The notes under the pieces were generated by a model. That model ran no database searches, was not told where the DNA came from, and was given only the letters and a program-made list of their open reading frames with translations. DNA of 28,331 bases from Chara braunii (taxonomy: Eukaryota > Streptophyta > Charophyceae > Charales > Characeae): contig BFEA01000193.1 in assembly GCA_003427395.1 (NCBI GenBank), positions 687,609-715,939 on the forward strand, written 5' to 3'. Position numbers and translations under genes: made by a program. This document shows, piece after piece, positions 9,339 to 17,134 of this stretch. The number at the start of each line of letters is the position of its first letter. Positions within the stretch are counted from its first letter, which is position 1.

Positions 9339-10922
9339 CTACAAGCATCCACCCCGATGATCGACGAATGAAACACCCTCGTTGCCGTCGTCCACAATTA
9401 CGAGGACGGCCAAACAAGTCGTCCTCGATGGAAGCAACGTCCAACACATGGCGATAGACGACATAATACCATCCGCGCGTGTGTGAAAGCCAACAAAGCG
9501 AGCACTCTGGATCGATGACGGCGGGACAGGACATGAACATGGTACTTTCATCGCGAGAAATGGCCAGGTCGTATCGCGGATTACATGCTTCATTCTCTCT
9601 GCTAGAGCGTTCCAGAGCGCGATCACCTTGATCGTGGAAGTGGAATTGCTGACTGGCTGCGGGGGAAGATGAATCCCCAGATCCACTCGGCGCCGCACCC
9701 CGTTCGTGTCGACCTCCCGTAACAGATTCTCGTCGAACTCAATACCAACATCCAGGAGAATGTTGTGTAGTATGCAGACGGCCGTGAACTGCTGCAGCAG
9801 AGTGTCTAGGTTGGTCTTGTGCGTCCGTAGGAAGAGCCTCCACATCCCCTTCAACCGTCGGAACGCCCTCTCCACAGCCCCTCTTGTGACCTTCTGCTTC
9901 TTGTTGAACCTGTCCTCGTCGGGAGGCTGATTGATTCCGCCGTACGACACCACTACCCATTCCGAAGGAGGGTACCCGTTGTCGCCCGAGATGTATCCGT
10001 TTGTCCTCACCCCGCCCAGCAGCATGACAGGCGGCCCAGGAAATAACGTTCCCTCTTCCGCTCGCCGCGACAGACTAAACAACTGGATCACCCTTATTTC
10101 ATGGCAGCTCCTGGGATACCCAACGAACACGTCCAGAACGCGCTGATCCAGGCCGACCACGATCTGCGTAACGACGGAGAAATGGTGTTTGTGGTCGAAG
10201 TAGTTCTCGCTGGGGGGGTTCCCCGGTTTGTCGACGTAGATGTGTGTGCAGTCGACAACGCCGTGATAGTTGGAAAAACCCTTCTCCAAAAACGCCCGGA
10301 GCACGACGTGTTTCCACACCCCTGTAGGCCAAGAAATCTTGTCTGCGTAGACCCTCAACAACGCAGATGTGACATCGCGCACGGGAAGAAGTGCAGAAGC
10401 TCGTATGCCGAAAGACGACAGGCTGTTGTCGTATGTCTCCCCCGTAGCCCACCTGTACAACGCGTACTCAACGATCTGTTCTGGCTGCAGCGGCTCCCTG
10501 TAGAATGTGACCTGTCATTGTAGATGTGGAGCACAGGCTTCGCTGATCTCCATGAAAACTCGCCTGGACATGTGGAGCTTTTCCCGAAAGTAGTCGTCAT
10601 TCGCGTCATCGCACACCCGCAGATCCTCCCAAGTGCCTCCTGTTCTCCGCTTCATCCACCAACGTGGCGTCGCTCGAGGAAGCACACCACACCCGATTGC
10701 CGCGCACAGCTGAACCATGGCCTCCGAGGTGCTAATGCAGTCCGGGGCGTCCACCACCCTCTTCACCAGAAGCCTCCGCCGCCGCCTCGAAAGCGTCAGC
10801 TTCATGCGCCCTGCTGCCCTCTTGACTTGGCTGCGTATCACCACGGCGAGCGCAGCCGCTGCGACCGCTGTCTTCTCCGTCGTCGACAACATGGCACGAT
10901 GACCCTCGCCGTCACCCTCCAT
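9339..10922 (-). pseudogene. PIF/Harbinger DDE transposase (HARBI1-like) with one in-frame TGA
   Basis: On the minus strand the frame runs from ATG 10922 to the stop at 9339, about 528 codons, broken only by TGA at 10517-10515. Upstream of the break is the N-terminal helical part, ending RRVFMEISEACAPHLQ. The same frame continues as QVTFYREPLQPEQIVEYALY and RWATGETYDN, a typical N-terminal Harbinger region, so CGA (Arg) to TGA is the simplest explanation. The DDE_Tnp_4 catalytic core follows: first Asp in GVVDCTHIYVDKPG, then DVFVGYPRSCHEIRV, second Asp in ISGDNGYPPSEW, and the Glu in RGAVERAFRRLKGMW. All three metal-binding acidic residues are present. The usual HDxRV Asp is replaced by Glu (HEIRV). 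The tail after about 9640 is less typical and may include non-native sequence. The enzyme would excise and insert the element at TNA sites together with the Myb-like partner. The gene converges on the other two. Confidence 0.88.
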
Positions 10923-11469
10923 TGCGCCCTTCGTACTAGAAAACGAATGCCCGCCACCTGTCGCCACCACCTACGCGACCACAACGATGACACACCTGCA
11001 ATTCGCACTCCGCCACCCCGCTGAGCGATGTCCTCCCTGATGGAATCGTCCGTCCGTCCGCTGCCGCCGAAGTGCAGAACCGCCATGCGTGGACACGTGC
11101 ACCGAGGATTGGCCCTCTCCAGTTTGCCGCGTCGACGACACCACACACCGTGGTCATGTGTCGCCACTGAAGTACGCAAGGCGATGGCATCCAGAACCAG
11201 TTGCAGAGCCTGCGCGGCGCGCACTGCACTGTCCAGGACCCGCCTGTGCGCCGCCTCCCCATCGTTCCGCGGCCCGCGATTTCAAATTTCGAATTTGAAA
11301 TGGGGCGTTTCCCGCGTTCACGACTTTCATTTCCAGGACCCGTGATGCGATGCCGCCGTACGCCTGCTGGACCACGACGACTCCTTGCCGGACATCCCGA
11401 ATCAGAAGTCGGACAACCCCCTCGCGGTTGTGTATAATCTCATGAAACGGGCCGCGAGAGGGCCCCAAG
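10923..11469. other. Harbinger right-side spacer, likely transposase promoter region
   Basis: Lies between the transposase start (minus strand) and the right subterminal motifs. The open frames here look like shadows of GC-rich DNA. The palindromic segment ATTTCAAATTTCGAATTTGAAAT (a run of AAATT/TTCGAA symmetry at about 11279-11301) is the one notable site. The promoter of the transposase should be here, but I cannot point to a TATA box. Confidence 0.4.
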
Positions 11470-11564
11470 GATTTGTCCTCGGAGCGATTCTCCGAGGACA
11501 GGTGGAACGATGCCTTCAAAAACCAAAGAAATTTTCGAGGATTCGTCCTCGGCGCCCGAGGACG
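11470..11564. promoter_or_regulatory. Right subterminal motif cluster with two hairpins
   Basis: Holds the exact reverse complements of the two left-end motifs (11470-11484 and 11494-11510). GTCCTCGGAG/CTCCGAGGAC forms an inverted repeat at 11475-11499 with a 5-base spacer. CGTCCTCGG/CCGAGGACG forms another at 11544-11564 with a 3-base spacer. GTCCTC/GAGGAC thus occurs four times within 90 bp. These are candidate binding sites of the Myb-like protein or transposase, by analogy with other Harbinger ends. Confidence 0.6.
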
Positions 11565-11568
11565 TGCT

Positions 11569-11589
11569 GAGGAGTGGCTAACGACGCCC
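11569..11589 (-). repeat. Harbinger right terminal inverted repeat
   Basis: The reverse complement begins GGGCGTCGTTAG and matches the left end in 19 of 21 bases. It is followed directly by TCA (11590-11592), the second copy of the target duplication. Confidence 0.88.
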
Positions 11590-11717
11590 TCAGTTTCCCA
11601 TGAAGTCATCATCCCTTCTTTCACTATTCTTCATTTCTTTGACATTGTCGTTGTGCCCCGACTTCGACTCCCCGCCATCATCTCCGATTCTCCATTCATT
11701 TAATTTAGTCTGGTAAT

Positions 11718-12691
11718 CAGTGCTGGAAAGCCAGTAGGACCGGGGGGCCCTCCCCCAACCGGAACCGGACCGGTCCTACCGGCCGGTCGACCGGGCTGGT
11801 TCCCCCCCCGTTGGCCGTAGCGCATCTTTTTCTTTTTGTTTTTTTCTTTTTTTTGTGTGTGTAGAGGCCGAGGACTAGACCCACGGTGAAAAANNNNNNN
11901 NNNNNNNNNNNNNNNNNNNNNNNNNNNNNNNNNNNNNNNNNNNNNNNNNNNNNNNNNNNNNNNNNNNNNNNNNNNNNNNNNNNNNNNNNNNNNNNNNNNN
12001 NNNNNNNNNNNNNNNNNNNNNNNNNNNNNNNNNNNNNNNNNNNNNNNNNNNNNNNNNNNNNNNNNNNNNNNNNNNNNNNNNNNNNNNNNNNNNNNNNNNN
12101 NNNNNNNNNNNNNNNNNNNNNNNNNNNNNNNNNNNNNNNNNNNNNNNNNNNNNNNNNNNNNNNNNNNNNNNNNNNNNNNNNNNNNNNNNNNNNNNNNNNN
12201 NNNNNNNNNNNNNNNNNNNNNNNNNNNNNNNNNNNNNNNNNNNNNNNNNNNNNNNNNNNNNNNNNNNNNNNNNNNNNNNNNNNNNNNNNNNNNNNNNNNN
12301 NNNNNNNNNNNNNNNNNNNNNNNNNNNNNNNNNNNNNNNNNNNNNNNNNNNNNNNNNNNNNNNNNNNNNNNNNNNNNNNNNNNNNNNNNNNNNNNNNNNN
12401 NNNNNNNNNNNNNNNNNNNNNNNNNNNNNNNNNNNNNNNNNNNNNNNNNNNNNNNNNNNNNNNNNNNNNNNNNNNNNNNNNNNNNNNNNNNNNNNNNNNN
12501 NNNAGAAAAGTTTTCTTCGCGGATTCGGGGAGATCTCGGTGAGCGCAGTCCAACCATGTTTTCAAAAAAGAAAAAAAAATCTTTTTGACTCACTTTTGGG
12601 CCCAACCGGAATTCCGGTTGGACCACCGGGGGGCCAACCGGCCCGGTTCGATCCGGCCTGGTCCAACCGGCTGGTTGCCGGCACAGCCATG
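11718..12691. mobile_element. Possible hAT-like element surrounding the assembly gap
   Basis: Both flanks of the N gap carry the same kind of CCGG-rich sequence in mirrored layout: GGACCGG and AACCGG words outside, T-rich (left) or A-rich (right) toward the gap. The left end begins CAGTGCTGGAAAGCC. The right end, read inward, begins CATGGCTGTGCCGG. The bases just outside are CTGGTAAT (11710-11717) and CTGGGTAT (12692-12699), alike at 6 of 8 positions, which would suit the 8-bp target duplication of hAT elements. The interior is mostly unsequenced and no transposase is seen, so this would be a short non-autonomous element. The termini are weak. Confidence 0.3.
11894..12503. other. Assembly gap (610 N)
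   Basis: A run of undetermined bases. Any frame spanning it is artificial. The GC-rich flanks with strong self-complementarity may explain the assembly failure. Confidence 0.99.
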
Positions 12692-12699
12692 CTGGGTAT

Positions 12700-13078
12700 T
12701 CATTTGTATCTAGCTTAGCTAACGCCCACAAGCCATTATCCTTCCGCTCCCACTTAGTGTCGCTTTTCAAGCAGTCTGAGAGGCTCTTGATCTTTTTCTC
12801 GGTCATCTCTATGAATGGTCGAGACGCAGCCTTATGTATTCCATGATCCCAACTTCTTTCCCTCCGCTCTTGTGTTGTTCCATGCGGCTTACCTTGAGTC
12901 TGTCCTCCTTCCCCTCTGAATCATCGCTATGTTCGTGCATGACTTTGTTGTCAATGATGGTACTAGTCTTTCCCATTCCATCCTTCGACTCCTTGTTCAT
13001 AGGTACACCAGGTGCATTCGCCTCATTTACCTGCTGGGCAATCACCGCCCACATCTTAATAATATCTTCGAGCTTCAC
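12700..13078 (-). pseudogene. Degraded charged protein fragment, unidentified
   Basis: On the minus strand a frame (12809-13078) reads KLEDIIKMWAVIAQQVNEAN, then a polar section with KESKDGMGKTSTIIDNKV and DSEGKEDRLKVSRMEQHK, to GIMEYIRLRLDHS. After a frameshift near 12807 it continues as TEKKIKSLSDCLKSDTKWER and KDNGLWALAKLDTNEYP. It is hydrophilic and helix-rich, reminiscent of retroelement gag or ORF1 proteins, but no diagnostic motif is visible. It stops at the edge of the CCGG-rich element at 12691, consistent with interruption by that insertion. Confidence 0.35.
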
Positions 13079-13408
13079 ACCTTTGCTGCTGGCGCCCCTT
13101 CGATGACCATGTTCTGGGCTCTCTCTCTCTCTTTTTTTTTACTTCTTTTTTTTTTCCGAGTTGAAGGCCCCATCTATTGGTGGGGAGCAGCACCTGCTGG
13201 AAATCGGGTCCAGCGTCCCTGCACAAGCAATAGTTCAAGTGGTTCAATTGACATGATTAAGTGTTTGGAAAGGTAGATGATTTGCAAACCTGGTATGGGC
13301 CGTCCTTGGATGGTCATTTTGAGCCCTTATTCCCATTTCTCAGTCGCCCTGATTGCATCTCTCTTGACCCTTAGGAGGGTGCGGAGGAGTGGACGGGTGT
13401 GGGGGTGA
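13079..13408. other. Spacer with polypyrimidine tract
   Basis: Contains a C/T-rich then T-rich tract at 13115-13157. No supported frame. The right part may be decayed LINE sequence preceding the zinc-binding motif. Confidence 0.4.
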
Positions 13409-14135
13409 CTGATTCCTGGCCGGCAATGGCAGATCATCCACCGCTGTCTGCCCACACCAGACTGGATTACAGAAAGATCAGACCTTGAGGAAAAAGGGTT
13501 ACTGTCGCCACTGTGTGCCTACTGCCTCCACACCTTCCCTAGGAAAAGAGCAACCTTGGAATATTGGTTACTAGAATGTCCAATGGTGGCACAACTATGG
13601 CAGTGGTGGGACGCAGCATGGCATTACCTTGCCGGAGTGCACCTATCGTGGAATACCTATACGATATTACTCGGGGGGAATGCTGCCAAATGGGAACAGC
13701 TGGTCGCCATTTATGACGAATCTTTTCAAACAAACGCGCCATTTGTGGCGAATCTTTTCAAACAAACGCGCCATTTGTGGCGAATCTTTTCAAACAAACG
13801 CGCCATTTCTGATGAATCTTTTCAAACAAACGCGCCTCACTGTTCTCATGGCTGCCTGGAGGATGCGCTGCGCCTCTGAAAGAAAGCAGCACACCTACGG
13901 GTGTATGGAAGCAACGGCGACCATAGCAGACACCATCACAATTAAGACCCACGAAGCACGGAAGGACATGCAGGATAGGCTACACAACAAATCAGATGCA
14001 GTGAGGAGAGCAGACATTTGGGCCTGCTTTTTGAGCGCCCCCACACATCCGGTCCTCCCAAGCATCCCTCCCCTTCATAACCTCCACTACCACCGTAGCC
14101 CACTCCTTCCCCTAATCCCCCATCTCTCAGGCTAG
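13409..14135 (+). pseudogene. LINE ORF2 3' end: reverse-transcriptase zinc-binding (zf-RVT-like) region, frameshifted
   Basis: The frame opens after TGA 13406-13408 and reads WQIIHRCLPTPDWITERSD, LLSPLCAYCLHTFPRKRATL and EYWLLECPMVAQLWQWWDAA. This matches the zinc-binding motif after the reverse transcriptase of many plant LINEs: a W-x-I-x-H-x-CLPT helix, a CxxC pair (from 13514), then a His before LLxECP. The His position here is Tyr (codon TAT at 13562-13564, a C-to-T change from CAT). The frame then enters four 32-bp repeats and shifts. The true continuation is another frame, LTVLMAAWRMRCASERKQHT to RRADIWACFLSAP, ending at 14135. The 5' part of this LINE is not present beside it, as is usual for truncated copies. 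Confidence 0.65.
13705..13832 (+). repeat. Four tandem copies of a 32-bp unit inside the LINE frame
   Basis: Units start with CGCCATTT at 13705, 13737, 13769 and 13801, each ending in TTTTCAAACAAACG, followed by a partial CGCC. Units 2 and 3 are identical; 1 and 4 differ by a few bases near the start. Because 32 is not a multiple of three, each copy reads in a different phase. Confidence 0.95.
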
Positions 14136-14411
14136 TCTGGAACACCCCCCACGCCCCACCCTCGCTCCCCTGCATTGCCATTGCCCACCCACGTTCTGGG
14201 CTCTCTTCACTCCGTCGTCCTCGTCTTAAGAGGCAAGGATGGGTGGTTGTCTAACCTTCACCCCACCGCTCCTCGATCTAGACTTCAGCTTCTGCAGCTC
14301 AGCGGCTGGTGAGTTAATCCCAAGTACCCAACTACCCTCTTCCTTTTTCCGTTACTGTTGAAATCTACTTTCCTCGGTTCTGCCTCCGACTCCTCGATCA
14401 ATGTCGTCAAC
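14136..14411. other. C-rich spacer
   Basis: C/T-rich sequence after the LINE stop, possibly its 3' untranslated end. No frame or structure that I can support. Confidence 0.4.
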
Positions 14412-14512
14412 ACGTATGGGGCCGGCCCATACGGACTTCCGTATGACCGTACGTACAGGCCCTCAGCGCTCGTACGGCCCGTACGTACGGACTTCCGGCC
14501 CTCCGTACGTGG
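14412..14512. repeat. Dense GTACGG/GGCC palindromic cluster
   Basis: Within about 100 bp are CGTATGG..CCATACG (inverted, about 14413-14433), CCGTACGTAC, CCGTACGTACGG (perfect 12-bp palindrome), two GGACTTCCG words and several GTACGG. Short self-complementary words this dense resemble the end of a small foldback or MITE-like element. No partner end identified. Confidence 0.5.
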
Positions 14513-14564
14513 CCTTTCGGGGGGTGTTGGGGGGGCTGTGGGTGTCAGGGGTTACCCCCCCATC

Positions 14565-14582
14565 AAAAAAAAAAAAAAAAAA
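14565..14582. repeat. Poly-A tract
   Basis: About 18 A following the C/G-rich stretch at 14512-14564; possibly a retroposon tail. Confidence 0.7.
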
Positions 14583-14640
14583 TGATTTCTTTTTGGGTCC
14601 AGGACTCCACGTGTTAAGAAATATATACATATAATAATAA

Positions 14641-14786
14641 TTGCTTGATTCCTTGATTGATTGATTGGTTGATTGATTGATTGGTTGATTGATTGATTGA
14701 TTGATTGATTAATTGATTGGTTGATTGATTGACTGATTGATTGATTGGTGGATTGATTGGTTGATTGATTGGTCGATTGATTGATC
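14641..14786. repeat. (TTGA)n-type tetranucleotide microsatellite
   Basis: About 36 tetramers of TTGA/TTGG type, with scattered point variants (GGTT, GACT, GTCG). Confidence 0.95.
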
Positions 14787-15214
14787 GTAAAATATGCAAT
14801 AACCCGCTCAAATATGCCTATGTCGTCGGCCAAGGGGGCCACCCGGAGGCCACGAATCGGCCTCAAGGCCCTGCGTCCGATCGTGAGAAACAAAGCCCTT
14901 GAAATGAGGGTTCCGAGGCCCTGCGCTCGACAATTGACCAAAGTCAATTGTAAATCAAAATATTGAGGCTGGCGAGTCAAACTCTTCACGGACCCTGTTT
15001 AGGCCACCGATCAGACACACACACTTGGTTGTACGCAGGTATCCAGGGATTCCAGGCAGCATTTGGTCCAAGTGGAAGTCTGTAACTGTACAAGATCCAG
15101 GCTGTCGACTGTGAGTCAATCTGAGCCTCCGTACGTGAGAGACCAGAGGCTGGTCAACGACGTCAACATTACTTATGGACCCAGCCCCTGGGGGTCAACA
15201 TTCAGTCTTGCACT

Positions 15215-15423
15215 TGCAGCTTGACGCTGGCATGACGTTGGCTTGATGCTGGCTTGACGCTGGCAAGACGTTGGCACTGTGCGACAACAACGTGACACTG
15301 CTTCTTTGTGTCTGGCGCCCTTCTGCTTCTGGGCGTCAACTGTCTTCTTGGATGTTGACGTGGCACTTGCCATGCTGTCTTTGGCATTGTTGACGTGGTG
15401 TATGCCACACTGTCTTTGGCACA
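15215..15423. repeat. Short direct repeats (TTGACGCTGGC words and a 35-bp duplication)
   Basis: At about 15218-15275 variants of CTTGACGCTGGCATGACGTT recur four to five times at 10-20 bp spacing. At about 15354-15423 a unit of about 35 bp, TGTTGACGTGGc...TGTCTTTGGCa, occurs twice. Both lie in the presumed LTR/upstream part of the gag-bearing retroelement. Confidence 0.7.
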
Positions 15424-16412
15424 AATTGGGGATGCGATAAGGAGGGAGATCAGGAACTATGGGATTAATTGAGTGAGAGAGAGGGAGACTTACCTGTTGA
15501 TGTTGTCGACATTGCGCGGTGCAGAGACATCTTCATGGGAGATTTGGGCCTACGTGGCACTATGTTGTGATCAGATCTCGTCAGACACTGTTTGCTGATG
15601 TGGATGTGGGGAGACGCCCAAAGAAGAAGTGGGGATTGAGAAGTTCTATTTACAGAGATATTGATGGATACTTTCTCTTCCACCCTCTAAGTCTACTCTC
15701 CCTCCTATCTACTTCGTCCTATGGTTACAAGACATTGTATTACGATCACATTTCATGATTATTGGAGACATTTGTCAGCACTGAGACATCTTGTATTTCG
15801 ACACTTGATAAGTTTCTCTCCCAACTGGGTTCGTTACAATTTGATATCAGAACTTACCTCCTTCGTCGCGATCTGTTGTTGCTCGCCTCTGCCCGCCAAG
15901 GTAAGTATGGGGGGGGGTGTCGCGCGCATTGAATCGCGTTTATAGACGCTGCCGATTATAATCGCGATCTGGCATTGACACGTGCGCGCGCACTCACCTT
16001 AGGAAGATGATGACGTGGACTTAAGGAAGACGATGACGACATTGCTGATGTGACGCATTGTTGCTGAGGTGGCGATCGAAGTCCAACGAAGAGCATCGTT
16101 GGTTGTAGCGCTGACGTTGCGCTGGACGCGAGCAGAGAGAGAGAGAGAGAGTGGGGGAAGGAGACTGTTGATGTGGCATTGAGAGTGCTGCCTACGTAGC
16201 ATGGCACGTGAGTGCCGACGTGCCATCCAAGATCAGTGGGGTATTGTCTGACGTGGCACTTGTGTCGCGACTCACCTGCTGACGCCGCGCTTCCATACTC
16301 CATCGGTATCTTCAATCTGGCATGGCATACTAGTGAATGGGTTGGCAGATAGGGCGCTACTGACATGACATACTTGTTAACGACCTTGTTGGCCATTGAC
16401 GCTGACGTGGCA
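15356..16412 (+). promoter_or_regulatory. Recurrent TGACGTGGCA motifs (bZIP-type C/G-box-like)
   Basis: TGACGTGGCA occurs exactly at 15356, 16249 and 16403, and the core TGACGTGG also at 15391 and 16011, with weaker relatives (TACGTGGCAC, GATGTGGCAT) between. Plant bZIP factors bind ACGT cores of this kind. The motifs lie in the presumed LTR and untranslated leader of the gag-bearing retroelement, so they may be transcriptional sites or just remains of a local repeat. Confidence 0.4.
15842..15853 (+). other. Putative primer-binding site (tRNA-iMet type) after an LTR 3' end
   Basis: TGATATCAGAAC matches the common plant primer site TGGTATCAGAGC at 10 of 12 bases; both differences are G to A. 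It follows TTACA (15834-15838), a plausible LTR end, by three bases. A gag frame follows about 1.3 kb downstream on the same strand. The LTR start and the partner 3' LTR are not identified in the window. Confidence 0.5.
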
Positions 16413-17134
16413 TACTCCGTGGAGGTGTTGCGTTAGCCATACTAGGGGTGACACGTGTAAGAGGCGTGTGTTGCCATTTCCTTGAAGATTGGTGAGGGAT
16501 CGACACTTGCACTTGGTGCAGTAACGGGCGGTACGATACACGATTATGTCGTAGTGCCACGCGTCAGTCCTGGTGCCTGGCTCGAGTATCTACAGTGAAG
16601 ACAACGAGAGGTTGGGAAGTTGACACATTGATTGTTTATGTTGTTGTTGGCTGACTCTACTCACCTGTGGGTTGTTATGTGGATGCTTGGTACTTGCCAA
16701 TTGTGTCGTTGTCTTGATCACAGTGGTTGTGGCTGCAGCACCTGTATACTCTCAGAGAGAAACGTCATCACACAGATAAACAACATAGTTAGAAAATAGA
16801 TAAAATACTAAAAATAGAAGAATCTGAACCCTTATTTATTTCTTTTTATTTTTCTTTGCCATAGGAAAGAAAATTGAAGTGAGGCTGTGAAAATTTTTAT
16901 TGTCTTTTTAAGTTTATTGTGCGACATATTCTCTTTTCAGAATGACTTTTGTGTGGAACACTAGAACCGTCTGCGTGCGTCAAACTTGACCAGCTTCATT
17001 CCCTATCTTTTCTACCCCATCTTTATCACCCTCTTGTCGAAGAAGAAGAGGCAGTGATGAAGACACGTGGCCAAATTGAATAATGACGGTAGCTAATATT
17101 GAACCGTCTTCGTACCTTGCTCCAAGAAGGATAA
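15854..17134. other. Presumed retroelement leader
   Basis: About 1.3 kb without supported coding, between the primer site and gag. It has a GA-rich run near 16135-16153, GTGACACGTG-type words and an AT-rich part at 16780-16920. Long untranslated leaders occur in plant Ty3/gypsy elements. Confidence 0.4.

Larger units (their letters stand above)
1746..11589. mobile_element. PIF/Harbinger DNA transposon, full length (9,844 bp), non-autonomous by mutation
   Basis: The element is bounded by inverted termini that match in 19 of the first 21 bases (1746-1766 and 11569-11589) and by the direct repeat TCA at 1743-1745 and 11590-11592, a 3-bp TNA-type target duplication as expected for PIF/Harbinger (usually TTA or TAA). 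Further matches lie inside the ends in mirror order: TCGTTCCACCTGTCCTC and CTCCGAGGACAAATC. Inside are the two family hallmarks, a Myb/SANT-like protein (+, 2538-4226) and a DDE transposase (-, 9339-10922), facing each other, plus a third protein (+, 5682-7193). Both hallmark genes carry in-frame TGA codons, so the copy is probably no longer active itself, though its ends look intact and could still be mobilised in trans. A 5-bp duplication CTCAG with termini one base shorter would also fit the ends. Confidence 0.88.

Noticed and set aside
11700-12806. Long open frames across the N gap on both strands
   Set aside because: Most of their length is undetermined bases, so the open frame is an artefact.
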